Below, one piece after another: positions 10,038 through 18,593 of a stretch of 40,977 nucleotides of DNA. The notes below the pieces were generated by a model. It searched no databases, had not been told where the DNA came from, and saw nothing but the letters and a program-made list of their open reading frames with translations. The position numbers and the translations under genes are program-made. The stretch's first letter is position 1, and every line of letters starts with the position of its first letter. This DNA comes from Methyloprofundus sp. (GTDB lineage: Bacteria > Pseudomonadota > Gammaproteobacteria > Methylococcales > Methylomonadaceae), in the NCBI GenBank assembly GCA_014859465.1, contig JACUUF010000024.1, positions 1-40,977 of the forward strand, in the 5' to 3' direction.

Positions 10038-11003
10038 ATGTTGATTGATTTTATTGCTTTAGCTCTAGGTTTAGTCGTCTTGGTTTTTGCTGCGGATTGG
10101 TTTGTTGAGGGAACTTCATCGATCGCGCGCAATTTGGGTGTTTCGCCCTTATTGATTGGTTTGACTATTGTTGGCTTAGGAACTTCGGCGCCTGAAATTT
10201 TAGTTTCGGCCTTAGCATCAATGCAGGGTAATTCAGGTTTGGCAATCGGTAATGTTATTGGTTCTAATATCGCTAATATAGGCTTGGTATTAGGGGGTAC
10301 CGCTCTGATTGCGCCCTTGGCTTTTCATTCGGGTTTATTAAAGCGTGAATTGCCTGTGTTAATGGTTATTAGCATTTTCTGTTATGTCCTGGCTTTAGAT
10401 GGCTTAGCGCTTGTTGATGGTGTGTTGATGCTGTTGGTACTGGCGGCTTTTTTATGCTGGTTAATTCGCACTGCCTTAGTGGAGCGTAAGCATGATATTT
10501 TAGCTCAAGAGATGGCGGCTGAAATACCTAAGAGCATGTCCAATAGTAAAGCTTGGATGTATTTTGCTGTTGGCTTGGTCGGGCTATTTATTAGTTCAAA
10601 AGTTTTAGTTTGGGCGGCGGTGAATATTGCCCAAGCTATGGGAGTCAGTGATTTGGTGATTGGCTTGACTATCGTCGCGCTTGGCACTAGTTTACCTGAG
10701 CTGGCAGCATCCATTGGCAGTGTCTTAAAAGGAGAGGATGATTTAGCGGTAGGCAATGTAATTGGCTCTAATGTCTATAATTTGTTAGCTGTGTATTCTT
10801 TACCTGCTTTGATAGCTCCAGGACCTGTCGACCCGAATGTTATTAGTCGTGATTTTCCGGTTTTATTAGGCATGACCGGGGTATTATTTATTTTGGGTGT
10901 AGGGCTTTCTAAAGCAGGTAATATTAATCGCTGGGAAGGCACTGTGTTATTGTCAGCTTACTTGTTTTATCAGTGGACTATTTTTCAAACTACTGCTTTA
11001 TAA
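10038..11003 (+). CDS. yrbG: YrbG-type calcium/sodium antiporter (CaCA family)
   Basis: Inner-membrane cation/Ca2+ exchanger-like protein, 321 residues with about ten hydrophobic segments. The two internally repeated alpha motifs typical of the CaCA superfamily are clear: GLGTSAPEI followed by IGNVIGSNIANIGLVLG in the first half, and ALGTSLPEL followed by VGNVIGSNVYNLLAVY in the second. The acidic residues in the PE pairs would bind the ion. E. coli has yrbG in the same position, directly before kdsD, which supports the name; the true substrate of YrbG is not settled. It ends 11 bp before kdsD and is probably the first gene of the kds-lpt transcript. There is no sign of truncation. Confidence 0.9.
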   Translation: MLIDFIALALGLVVLVFAADWFVEGTSSIARNLGVSPLLIGLTIVGLGTSAPEILVSALASMQGNSGLAIGNVIGSNIANIGLVLGGTALIAPLAFHSGLLKRELPVLMVISIFCYVLALDGLALVDGVLMLLVLAAFLCWLIRTALVERKHDILAQEMAAEIPKSMSNSKAWMYFAVGLVGLFISSKVLVWAAVNIAQAMGVSDLVIGLTIVALGTSLPELAASIGSVLKGEDDLAVGNVIGSNVYNLLAVYSLPALIAPGPVDPNVISRDFPVLLGMTGVLFILGVGLSKAGNINRWEGTVLLSAYLFYQWTIFQTTAL

Positions 11004-11014
11004 GGTGAGTAAAT

Positions 11015-11986
11015 ATGGATGATGACCAATTAATGGCCAAGGCTTGCGAAGTTATTAATATAGAAGCGCAGGCTGTTAGTGCGCTAAGCGCCAAAATTGA
11101 TGAAAATTTTATTCAAGCTTGCCATTTAATCGCGGCTTGTAAGGGTCGAGTTGTGGTCACAGGCATGGGTAAGTCGGGGCATATTGCAAGGAAGATTGCT
11201 GCAACTTTGGCGAGTACCGGAACGCCGGCTTTTTTTGTGCATCCGGGTGAGGCTAGTCATGGTGATTTAGGTATGATTACTCGACAGGATGTCGTATTGG
11301 CTTTATCTAATTCAGGTGAGACGGCTGAGATTGTCACGCTATTGCCCTTAATTAAACGTCTTGCAGTCCCGATGATAGCTATGACGGGTAGGCCTGACTC
11401 TACTCTGGCTAAATTTTCTTCGGCACATATTAGTAATGCTGTAGAAAAAGAGGCCTGCTCTTTAGGTTTAGCTCCTACTGCGAGTACCACGGCTGCACTT
11501 GTTATGGGCGATGCGCTTGCGGTCACGTTGATGACCTTACAGGGATTTACGCGTGATGAGTTTGCATTATCTCATCCTGGGGGTAGTTTAGGGCGGCGTT
11601 TGCTGGTTTTAGTGAGCGATATTATGCATGCCGGCGATCAATTGCCTGTTGTTTTGGGTGATGTTGGTGTTATGGATGCGTTGCTTGAAATGACGGCTAA
11701 AAAGTTAGGTATGACCTCGGTTGTTGATGCACAAGGTTGTTTGTTGGGTATTTTTACGGATGGCGATTTGCGTCGATTATTGGCCAAATCAATTGATCTT
11801 AATACTGCGCAGGTGGCTGATGTCATGACTGCAAATTGTCAGGTGATACGCTCGGATATTTTAGCGGCGCAAGCGATGCAAGTAATGGAAGAAAAGAAGA
11901 TTAATGCTTTAATCGTAGTCGATGATGGCAATAAAGTCGTTGGTGCGCTTAATATGCACGACTTAATTCATGCGGGAATAGTCTGA
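11015..11986 (+). CDS. kdsD: Arabinose-5-phosphate isomerase KdsD
   Basis: Interconverts ribulose 5-phosphate and arabinose 5-phosphate, the first step toward Kdo, the inner-core sugar of LPS. The 323 residues comprise an N-terminal SIS sugar-isomerase domain (about 35-170), with GMGKSGHIARKIAATLASTG, FFVHPGEASHGDLGM and ALSNSGETAE, followed by two CBS repeats (about 205-320). The HPGGSLGRRLL linker is typical of KdsD/KpsF. A purine-rich AAGGTGAG ahead of the ATG is a good ribosome site. kdsC follows after one base, so both Kdo steps are made together next to the LPS export genes. Confidence 0.96.
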   Translation: MDDDQLMAKACEVINIEAQAVSALSAKIDENFIQACHLIAACKGRVVVTGMGKSGHIARKIAATLASTGTPAFFVHPGEASHGDLGMITRQDVVLALSNSGETAEIVTLLPLIKRLAVPMIAMTGRPDSTLAKFSSAHISNAVEKEACSLGLAPTASTTAALVMGDALAVTLMTLQGFTRDEFALSHPGGSLGRRLLVLVSDIMHAGDQLPVVLGDVGVMDALLEMTAKKLGMTSVVDAQGCLLGIFTDGDLRRLLAKSIDLNTAQVADVMTANCQVIRSDILAAQAMQVMEEKKINALIVVDDGNKVVGALNMHDLIHAGIV

Positions 11987-11987
11987 T

Positions 11988-12515
11988 ATGCAAGATAGAA
12001 CGGAAAAAGCTAAAAAAATTAAAGTGTTAATTTTGGATGTTGATGGGGTTTTAACAGATGGCAAGCTTTATTTTGACCAGCAGGGTCAGGAGTATAAATC
12101 CTTTAATGTGCGTGATGGTTTAGGGATTAATTTAGTGCAAAAATCGGGTATCAAAGTGGCGATAATTTCTGGTCGAGGCTCTAAGCCGGTTGCTTTACGT
12201 ATGAAAATGTTAGGTATCGATTTGGTCTATCTTGAGCAGCTAGATAAGGCTGTTGCATTACAGGATATTATGCTAAAAACCGGCTGTACTCTTGAGCAAA
12301 TAGCGCATGTGGGCGATGATTTAATTGATTTGCCGGTATTAACCCAGGTCGGTTTAGCGATTGCTGTGCAAGATGCTAATGAACAAATATTACCTTATGT
12401 AGATTGGCAGACGCGGCAACTTGGTGGGCTGGGCGCGGTGCGTGAGGTCTGTGATTTTATTTTGCAAGCGCAAGGCAAGATGGCTGTGCTAGTCGAGTCT
12501 TATAAGGCTGGCTAA
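11988..12515 (+). CDS. kdsC: Kdo-8-phosphate phosphatase KdsC
   Basis: HAD-superfamily phosphatase that removes phosphate from Kdo-8-P to give Kdo. At 175 residues it has the small, cap-less form that works as a tetramer. Motif I is LDVDGVLTDGKLYF, with the nucleophile and acid/base aspartates in DVDG. Motif II is the IISGRGS region, and motif III/IV is HVGDDLIDLPVL. The stop codon overlaps the lptC start (TAATG), so lptC is translationally coupled. In E. coli the same order kdsD-kdsC-lptC-lptA-lptB is kept. Confidence 0.96.
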   Translation: MQDRTEKAKKIKVLILDVDGVLTDGKLYFDQQGQEYKSFNVRDGLGINLVQKSGIKVAIISGRGSKPVALRMKMLGIDLVYLEQLDKAVALQDIMLKTGCTLEQIAHVGDDLIDLPVLTQVGLAIAVQDANEQILPYVDWQTRQLGGLGAVREVCDFILQAQGKMAVLVESYKAG

Positions 12516-13084
12516 TGATGTTGCCGCAACATAAAGGGGCTATTTTTTTGTGTTTGATTTTCTTGGCTTCGATGTGGGCGGCTAATCGTGGCGATGATAA
12601 TAGTGTTCAGCAGCCCTTAGAAAAATCTAGGCATAGTGCAGACCATTTTGCGGTAAATTATAGTAAAACACAGATGAGTGAATTGGGTGTTGTAAAAGAA
12701 AGATTAGAGGCTGATTATGCCGCGCATTACAGTGATAATGATGAAACGCAGTTGACTAAGCCGATAATGACCTTATATCAAGGTCTTTTGCCGCCTTGGA
12801 TTGTTCGTGCACAGGCAGGGATTGTTACTTCAGCGGGCGAGAAGGTGTTTTTGCAAGGGCGCGTGACTATTGATCGTGCTGCTACAGAATCGGTGCGCGA
12901 AGTTAATATTAAAACAACGAATTTACGCATAGAGCCGAAACGGAATTATGCAGAAACGGATGATTGGGCTGAATTAGTGAGTGAATCCGATAAGATGTCG
13001 GGAACAGGAATGAGGTTGGTTTATCAAGATCCTTTGTATATTGAGTTATTAGCAAATGTTAAAGGCAGACATGCATATGAATAA
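12515..13084 (+). CDS. lptC: LPS export protein LptC
   Basis: Bitopic inner-membrane protein that receives LPS from the LptB2FG ABC transporter and passes it to periplasmic LptA. About 189 residues, with one N-terminal transmembrane helix (about 8-24, AIFLCLIFLASMWAA) and then a periplasmic domain ending in the beta-strand region typical of DUF1239. Sequence conservation in this family is low. The name rests on size, anchor and exact position between kdsC and lptA. Two adjacent ATGs (12515 and 12518) are possible starts; the first overlaps the kdsC stop. Its last codons overlap the start of lptA. Confidence 0.9.
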   Translation: MMLPQHKGAIFLCLIFLASMWAANRGDDNSVQQPLEKSRHSADHFAVNYSKTQMSELGVVKERLEADYAAHYSDNDETQLTKPIMTLYQGLLPPWIVRAQAGIVTSAGEKVFLQGRVTIDRAATESVREVNIKTTNLRIEPKRNYAETDDWAELVSESDKMSGTGMRLVYQDPLYIELLANVKGRHAYE

Positions 13085-13583
13085 ATGGTTATTGAACATA
13101 TTTTTCACATTGATATTGTCTTATTGTGTGCATGGATATGCGTTAGAAAGTGATAATAAACAGCCAATTACTATTGAGTCAGATTCGGGTTTTTATGATG
13201 ATAAAAAAGGCCTGAGTACTTATACTGGCAAGGTGGTTATTATTCAAGGGAGTATGCGCTTAGATGCCGATAAAGTTGTGGTCTATTTAGAGAATAGAGA
13301 AATAAATAAAATGATTGCGACTGGTGCGCCAGTAAAATTTCAGCAAACACCTGAAGCGGGCAAAGAAGAGGTGCACGGTAATTCTTTAATTGCCGAATAT
13401 TATCCGAAAAATGAATTATTAGTTATGATGCAAAAGGCGGTGGTCTGGCAGGGTGGCAATAGCACCGCTAGTGAAAGAATAGAATATGATCGTGTCAGCG
13501 AGGTAGTTAAGGCTGGACAAGTGGGGTCATCAAGTAAACGTGTGCATGTCATTTTGCAGCCTAAAAGTGAGTCAAATAAGTAA
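13071..13583 (+). CDS. lptA: LPS transport periplasmic protein LptA
   Basis: Periplasmic OstA-like beta-jellyroll protein that forms the bridge carrying LPS from LptC to LptD. About 170 residues with a cleavable signal peptide ([18 protein letters not shown], cut probably after Ala near residue 25). The mature part begins with [20 protein letters not shown], matching the family pattern of overwriting Asp/Tyr strands, and continues [20 protein letters not shown]. Start choice: ATG at 13071 lies 5 bp after AAAGG; ATG at 13077 is an equally reasonable alternative. The frame could open at 13056, but that adds residues before the signal peptide. It overlaps the lptC end. Confidence 0.93.
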   Translation: MHMNKWLLNIFFTLILSYCVHGYALESDNKQPITIESDSGFYDDKKGLSTYTGKVVIIQGSMRLDADKVVVYLENREINKMIATGAPVKFQQTPEAGKEEVHGNSLIAEYYPKNELLVMMQKAVVWQGGNSTASERIEYDRVSEVVKAGQVGSSSKRVHVILQPKSESNK

Positions 13584-13585
13584 TT

Positions 13586-14311
13586 ATGGCTATTTTGTCA
13601 GCAAAAAATATTGGCAAGACTTATGGTAAGCGTACTGTAGTTGATGATGTGTCTTTGCATGTCGGTAGTCGTGAGATTGTTGGTTTATTAGGGCCAAATG
13701 GCGCGGGTAAAACCACTAGTTTTTATATGGTAGTTGGCCTGGTGCGTGCTGACTATGGGCATATTTTTTATGACGATAAAGATATTACTCAATACCCAAT
13801 GCATATACGCGCTAAGATGGGGGTAGGATATTTGCCGCAGGAAGCTTCAGTCTTTCGTAAGTTAAGTGTTGAAGATAATCTGCGTGCCGTATTGGAACTG
13901 CGAAAAGAGCTGAGTAAGGAAAAAATAGAGCTAATTATTGATGAATTATTAGCTGAGTTTAGTATTTCGCATATTCGCCATAATATCGGCATGAGTTTGT
14001 CCGGTGGTGAGCGTAGAAGAGTTGAAATTGCTAGGGCTTTGGCGACAGATCCTGAGTTTATTTTATTAGATGAGCCTTTTGCGGGGGTTGATCCAATTTC
14101 GGTGATTGAAATTCAAAAAATTATCGCTCATTTAAAAAATAGAAATATAGGTGTGTTGATTACTGAGCATAATGTGCGTGAGACCTTAGGTATTTGTGAT
14201 CGGGCTTATATTTTAAATGCTGGACAGGTCATTGCTGAAGGCTCTTCGGCTGATATTGTCGCTAATGAAGAAGTGCGACGCGTTTATCTGGGCGAAAATT
14301 TTAGTCTTTAA
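13586..14311 (+). CDS. lptB: LPS export ABC transporter ATPase LptB
   Basis: Cytoplasmic ATPase of LptB2FG, which extracts LPS from the inner membrane. 241 residues, the usual length. Walker A is GPNGAGKTT, the Q-loop lies in [13 protein letters not shown], the signature is [15 protein letters not shown], Walker B is [13 protein letters not shown], and the switch histidine is in LITEHN. The gene begins 2 bp after lptA and is followed 49 bp later by rpoN. lptF and lptG are not in the window, as is normal for gammaproteobacteria, where they form a separate pair. Confidence 0.97.
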   Translation: MAILSAKNIGKTYGKRTVVDDVSLHVGSREIVGLLGPNGAGKTTSFYMVVGLVRADYGHIFYDDKDITQYPMHIRAKMGVGYLPQEASVFRKLSVEDNLRAVLELRKELSKEKIELIIDELLAEFSISHIRHNIGMSLSGGERRRVEIARALATDPEFILLDEPFAGVDPISVIEIQKIIAHLKNRNIGVLITEHNVRETLGICDRAYILNAGQVIAEGSSADIVANEEVRRVYLGENFSL

Positions 14312-14360
14312 GGGATGATTTATGATGTTTTTTTGTTTGATCTCAAGGTAAGCTAACTGA

Positions 14361-15812
14361 ATGAAACAGTCTTTGCAGCTCCGTATGGGTCAGCAGTTGT
14401 CTATGACTCCCCAATTGCAGCAGGCAATTAAGTTACTGCAGTTATCAACGCTCGATTTGCAGCAAGAAATTCAGCAGGCATTGGATTCAAATATGATGCT
14501 GGAGGTTGTTGAAGATGAGGCTTCCTCTTTAAATGAGCACAAAGTCGTTGAAAATTCTGTAGATAGAACTGACCAGCTGAGTAGTGAAGGCTCGCAAACA
14601 GATGTGCCTGATGAGTTGCCTACCGATAGTTCTTGGGAGGATGTGTTCGAATCTGTACAGATGGACGCGGCAGCCGGACCCGCTGGTGATATGCCAGATT
14701 TTGAAGTACAGCGCAGTAAAGCCGATAGCTTACAGGATCATTTGTTATGGCAAATGGAGATGGCGCCTTTTACTGAAAGGGATCGCGCTATAGCTATGGC
14801 GATTATTGATTCGATAAATGGTGATGGTTATTTGAATGCTACACCAGAGGATATTTATCAAGGCTTAGTTGAACAGTTGGAAGATCTGGAAATAGATGAG
14901 CTGTATGCAGTTTTGCATCGGGTGCAGCGATTTGATCCTGCCGGGGTTGCTGCGGAGAATTTGCAGGATTGTTTGCGCCTGCAATTAGTACAACTACCTG
15001 ATGCTACGCCTTTTAAAGCCCAAGCTTTAGAGTTGGTCGAGCGATTTTTGGATTTATTGGCAGCACAAGATCAAGTGAAATTGATGCGTAAGTTGGCTGT
15101 TTCAGAAACTAAATTGACGGAAATTATTGCTTTAGTGCGCTCTCTGGATCCGCAGCCTGGGCGATCTATTGAAGAGAGTGAGTTCGAATATATTGTGCCT
15201 GATTTGTTTGTTTTTAAGGCTAACGGGGAATGGCGAGTCGAATTAAATCCGGATATTGCACCTAAATTACGCGTTAACCCTTTTTATTTAAGCATGATTA
15301 AGCGTGCAGATAATAGTAAGGATAATGTCTGCATGAAAGAGCATTTGCAGGAAGCAAGGTGGTTTATTAAAAGTTTACATAGCCGAAATGATACTTTGTT
15401 ACGCGTTGGGCGTAGTATTATTTCTAAGCAATTAGATTTCCTTGAACATGGGGCGATTGCCATGAAGCCTATGGTGTTAAGGGATATTGCAGAGGAATTG
15501 GAGCTGCATGAGTCAACTATTTCTCGGGTAACTACGCAGAAATATATGCATTTACCCAATGGCGTGATTGAATTTAAGTATTTTTTTTCCAGCCATGTTT
15601 CGACATCTGCTGGAGGAGAATGTTCGGCTACCGCTATTAGGGCGTTTATTAAAGAGTTGGTTAGTACAGAAAATCCAGCAAAGCCATTAAGCGATAGTAA
15701 AATTGCGGATTTATTGGAGGAAAAGGGAATTAATGTTGCAAGGCGAACCATTGCTAAGTACCGCGAAGCAATATCTATTCCATCGTCTAGTCAAAGAAAG
15801 CGACTTTTGTAA
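14361..15812 (+). CDS. rpoN: RNA polymerase sigma-54 factor RpoN
   Basis: Alternative sigma factor that recognises -24/-12 promoters and needs AAA+ activators; in proteobacteria it serves nitrogen assimilation and other stress or motility genes. 483 residues with the standard layout. A glutamine- and leucine-rich activator-responsive region I occupies the N-terminus (QLSMTPQLQQAIKLLQLST near 13-31), followed by an acidic linker (about 52-110) and the core-binding and helix-turn-helix regions (ELELHESTISRVTTQKYM). The RpoN box is at 460-468 (ARRTIAKYR). The linkage lptB-rpoN-hpf is conserved from Escherichia to Pseudomonas. No deletion is apparent. Confidence 0.97.
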   Translation: MKQSLQLRMGQQLSMTPQLQQAIKLLQLSTLDLQQEIQQALDSNMMLEVVEDEASSLNEHKVVENSVDRTDQLSSEGSQTDVPDELPTDSSWEDVFESVQMDAAAGPAGDMPDFEVQRSKADSLQDHLLWQMEMAPFTERDRAIAMAIIDSINGDGYLNATPEDIYQGLVEQLEDLEIDELYAVLHRVQRFDPAGVAAENLQDCLRLQLVQLPDATPFKAQALELVERFLDLLAAQDQVKLMRKLAVSETKLTEIIALVRSLDPQPGRSIEESEFEYIVPDLFVFKANGEWRVELNPDIAPKLRVNPFYLSMIKRADNSKDNVCMKEHLQEARWFIKSLHSRNDTLLRVGRSIISKQLDFLEHGAIAMKPMVLRDIAEELELHESTISRVTTQKYMHLPNGVIEFKYFFSSHVSTSAGGECSATAIRAFIKELVSTENPAKPLSDSKIADLLEEKGINVARRTIAKYREAISIPSSSQRKRLL

Positions 15813-15867
15813 GAAAGTAGTATAATCTTGTTTTATTATTTTTTGAGCACTATTAGGAGTTAAAAAT

Positions 15868-16161
15868 ATGCAAGTTAGCATAACGGGTCACCATATTGAA
15901 GTAACAGAAGCAATGAAGCAGCATGTAGAAGAGAAAATCGGTAAATTGAAACGTCATTTTGATCATGTAACTGATGTGCATGTTATTTTGACGGTAGAAA
16001 AATTAGAGCAAAAAGCAGAAGCGACAGTGCAAATCAGTGGTGCAACATTATTTGCTGATGATGTTCAAGATAATATGTATACAGCTATTGATAATATGGC
16101 TGATAAATTAGATCGTCAAATTATTAAATATAAAGAAAAAATTCAAGCACACCGCAGTTAA
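15868..16161 (+). CDS. hpf: Ribosome hibernation promoting factor, short form
   Basis: Small RaiA/HPF-family protein (97 residues) that binds the decoding channel of the 30S subunit in slow growth and promotes 100S dimers or inactive 70S. The fold signature is visible from MQVSITGHHIEVTEAMKQHVEEKI through KLKRHFD and VILTVEKLEQ. It lacks the C-terminal dimerisation domain of long HPF, which fits gammaproteobacterial short HPF. A good AGGAG lies 8 bp before the ATG. A TATAAT just after the rpoN stop (near 15823) might give it its own promoter. ptsN, normally next, is missing. Confidence 0.93.
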   Translation: MQVSITGHHIEVTEAMKQHVEEKIGKLKRHFDHVTDVHVILTVEKLEQKAEATVQISGATLFADDVQDNMYTAIDNMADKLDRQIIKYKEKIQAHRS

Positions 16162-16167
16162 TTTGTG

Positions 16168-16215
16168 CTGCATGCATGGATTTAATATGAATAAATAGCA
16201 AGCCCATGCATGCAG
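16168..16215. repeat. Perfect 12-bp inverted repeat after hpf
   Basis: CTGCATGCATGG (16168-16179) is matched exactly by CCATGCATGCAG (16204-16215), with a 24-nt A/T-rich loop. The arms have no T-run behind them, so an intrinsic terminator is doubtful. It could be an RNA stability element for hpf mRNA, a protein-binding site or part of a small RNA. It starts 7 bp after the hpf stop. Confidence 0.6.
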
Positions 16216-16228
16216 AAATGAGTTTATC

Positions 16229-16252
16229 AAGAATATAGAGGACTATATTCTT
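16229..16252. repeat. Perfect 10-bp hairpin before rapZ
   Basis: AAGAATATAG (16229-16238), loop AGGA, CTATATTCTT (16243-16252). It lies 44 bp upstream of rapZ. It resembles a compact RNA stem with a tetraloop. Because the loop holds AGGA it could hide or present a ribosome-site-like motif, although it is too far from the rapZ ATG to be its own Shine-Dalgarno. Confidence 0.55.
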
Positions 16253-16296
16253 CGTTTAGGCTTCATTCCTGAAGGATAGTATTCCCTACTGAGACT

Positions 16297-17154
16297 ATGA
16301 AATTATTGATTTTGACTGGTTTATCCGGCTCAGGAAAAAGTATTGCTTTAGACACGCTTGAGGATTGCGGATTTTACTGTATAGATAATTTGCCACTTAC
16401 CTTATTAGATGATTTCATCGCTAATGTGATGCAGCAAGATCCTAAGACTTATAACAAAGTAGCGATTGGCATTGATGCGCGAAACCAAGGTGAAAGTTTA
16501 TATGCCTTTGCTGATAAGTTGACTTTAATAAGAGCGCAAGGTATCGGTTGCGATGTGATTTATATGCAGGCAGAGGCTGAAGTTTTACTTAAGCGCTATA
16601 GTGAAACAAGACGACGACATCCGCTAACTGATTTTAATGTGCCATTAAAAGAAGCAATTAACATCGAGAAAGATATGCTTAAGTCGGTCGCAAAATGTGC
16701 CGATTTAGTGGTTGACACCAGCCGTACTCACTATCATCAATTAAGAGAACTGATTAGGCAGTATGTACAAGAAAGCACGCAGCAAAAAATTTCCATACAA
16801 ACCCAATCTTTTGGCTTTAAGCATGGCTTACCTTTAGACGCCGACTTTGTCTTTGATGCGCGCTGTTTACCTAATCCATATTGGAGTCCCGAGCTTCGAG
16901 GGTTTACTGGGAAAGATCAGCCGGTAATCGATTTTTTAAGTTCAGAATCAATAGTTATAGAGTTCTTTCAAGATATTTCAGGCCTTTTAGAGCGCTGGAT
17001 TCCACACTTTGAGAAGGAAAATCGTAGTTATTTGACTGTTGCTATCGGTTGTACCGGCGGGCAACATCGTTCGGTATTTTTAGTGGATAGTCTAGCGCGA
17101 TACTTTCAGGGCAAGGCATTCAATGTCATTATCAGGCACCGAGAGTTACCGTGA
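16297..17154 (+). CDS. rapZ: RNase adapter / P-loop protein RapZ
   Basis: P-loop protein that in E. coli delivers the small RNA GlmZ to RNase E and so controls GlmS and amino-sugar supply for cell-wall synthesis. 285 residues. Walker A GLSGSGKS is at 8-15 and a Walker-B-like region is near DLVVDTSR. The conserved C-terminal domain contains DARCLPNPYW (187-196) and GCTGGQHRS (251-259), implicated in metabolite and RNA binding. The usual partners ptsN and ptsO/npr are absent on both sides, and GlmY/GlmZ are not expected outside enterobacteria. The regulatory target in this organism is therefore unknown. Confidence 0.95.
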   Translation: MKLLILTGLSGSGKSIALDTLEDCGFYCIDNLPLTLLDDFIANVMQQDPKTYNKVAIGIDARNQGESLYAFADKLTLIRAQGIGCDVIYMQAEAEVLLKRYSETRRRHPLTDFNVPLKEAINIEKDMLKSVAKCADLVVDTSRTHYHQLRELIRQYVQESTQQKISIQTQSFGFKHGLPLDADFVFDARCLPNPYWSPELRGFTGKDQPVIDFLSSESIVIEFFQDISGLLERWIPHFEKENRSYLTVAIGCTGGQHRSVFLVDSLARYFQGKAFNVIIRHRELP

Positions 17155-17205
17155 AAAAGGTGGCTTGCCTGCTTAGTCGGTTGCTAGGAAATAATAAGGA
17201 TAGAT

Positions 17206-18558
17206 ATGCAAGTAAATAGACCGCAAGATCATTCTGATATACATTTAGAACGAATTATGAAGCACTTAGATGATGGCGCGCTTTATGATGCGCGTAATCA
17301 TTTGTTAAGTTTGTACCCGGCTGAAATTGCTTTATTACTTAGGTCATTGCCTATGGATTATAGGTATCAACTTTGGAGTATTGTTGCGCCAGAAGTGATG
17401 GGGCAGATTTTAGTGATGCTTCAGGGTGAAGTGCGCGTTGGGCTTATCGAGCATACTTCTGCTCAGGATTTGGTGGTCGGTGCAAGCGAATTAGATGCGA
17501 GAGATTTAGCTGATTTGGTGGGGGATTTTTCTGCTGAAGTCAGAGATAAGGTTTTGCACAACAAGAAAGATAGCCGACTTGAGGCGGCACTGGCTTATGA
17601 TGGGCATACTGCTGGCGGTCTAATGACACTGGATGTTTTGACTATCAGGGCAGATGTCACCATAGATGCCGTTTTGCGCTTATTGCGCAAGCAAAAGAAA
17701 ATGACCGGAAACATGGATAGTCTATTTGTTGTAGATCGCACAAATCATTATCAAGGCATGTTGTCTGCGGCTACGATTTTGACGAGTGACCCTCTTATGG
17801 TTGTTGCTAAATTAATGGATGTTACTACTATGGCAATTCCTTTGAATATGCCAGTTTCCGAAGTGGCCATGATTTTCGAACACAGGGATATTTTATCAGC
17901 TGGTGTTGTCGATGAGCAGGGTCTGCTAGTAGGCCGAATTAAAGTCGATGATGTGGTTGATGTTATTCGAGAGCAAGCTGATCACGCTATTTTTAGCTCG
18001 GCAGGTTTGGATGAGGAACATGATTTGTTCTCGCCCGTTTTGGTTAGTGCTAAGCGACGAGCTGTATGGTTGGGTGTGAATTTATTTACCGCCTTCTTAG
18101 CCTCATGGGTCATTGGTTTATTTGAAGCGACGATTGATGAAATTGTTGCTTTAGCGGTATTGATGCCAGTGGTTGCAAGTATGGGGGGGATTGCCGGTAG
18201 TCAAACCTTGACTTTGGTGATTCGCGGTCTAGCATTGCATCAAATTAGCTCGGCTAACGTTATCTCCTTTTTGTTTAAGGAGTTGGCCGTTGGCGCGTTA
18301 AATGGTATTGTTTGGTCTATTGTTGTTGCTTTGATTGCCGCAGCCTGGTTCGCGGATATGCCATTAGGCATGATGCTCGGCGGGGCAATGATTATTAATT
18401 TAACTTGTGCAGCTTTTGCTGGCGTTATGATTCCTTTGTTTTTACAAAAAAGAGGCGTAGATCCAGCGTTGGCGGGAGGCGTATTATTAACTACTGTAAC
18501 TGATGTGATTGGCTTTATGTCCTTTTTAGGGTTGGCGACAATTTTCCTATTGGCTTAA
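17206..18558 (+). CDS. mgtE: Magnesium channel/transporter MgtE
   Basis: Mg2+-gated Mg2+ channel of the inner membrane; homologues also pass Co2+. 450 residues. The N-terminal superhelical domain (about 1-130) includes GGLMTLDVLT at its junction with the tandem CBS domain (about 140-255). A connecting helix then leads to about five transmembrane helices (about 285-450) with PVVASMGGIAGSQTLTLVIR and the pore-end DPALAGGVLLTTVTDVIGF, where the conserved TD(V) aspartate sits. AAGGA 9 bp ahead of the ATG is a good ribosome site. The 51-bp gap from rapZ is too short for a Mg2+ riboswitch. It ends 35 bp before the Cys-rich peptide gene and may be co-transcribed with it. Confidence 0.96.
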   Translation: MQVNRPQDHSDIHLERIMKHLDDGALYDARNHLLSLYPAEIALLLRSLPMDYRYQLWSIVAPEVMGQILVMLQGEVRVGLIEHTSAQDLVVGASELDARDLADLVGDFSAEVRDKVLHNKKDSRLEAALAYDGHTAGGLMTLDVLTIRADVTIDAVLRLLRKQKKMTGNMDSLFVVDRTNHYQGMLSAATILTSDPLMVVAKLMDVTTMAIPLNMPVSEVAMIFEHRDILSAGVVDEQGLLVGRIKVDDVVDVIREQADHAIFSSAGLDEEHDLFSPVLVSAKRRAVWLGVNLFTAFLASWVIGLFEATIDEIVALAVLMPVVASMGGIAGSQTLTLVIRGLALHQISSANVISFLFKELAVGALNGIVWSIVVALIAAAWFADMPLGMMLGGAMIINLTCAAFAGVMIPLFLQKRGVDPALAGGVLLTTVTDVIGFMSFLGLATIFLLA

Positions 18559-18593
18559 AACCGTCTTTAAATAATTATATTGAGGAAATAAAA

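Noticed and set aside
15868-16161. Long-form HPF
   Set aside because: At 97 residues it lacks the C-terminal dimerisation domain.
16168-16215. Intrinsic terminator for hpf
   Set aside because: The stem is perfect but has a long loop and no T-run, so I list it as a repeat instead.
17155-17205. Magnesium riboswitch ahead of mgtE
   Set aside because: The rapZ-mgtE gap is only 51 bp, too short for an M-box, and no such fold is visible.
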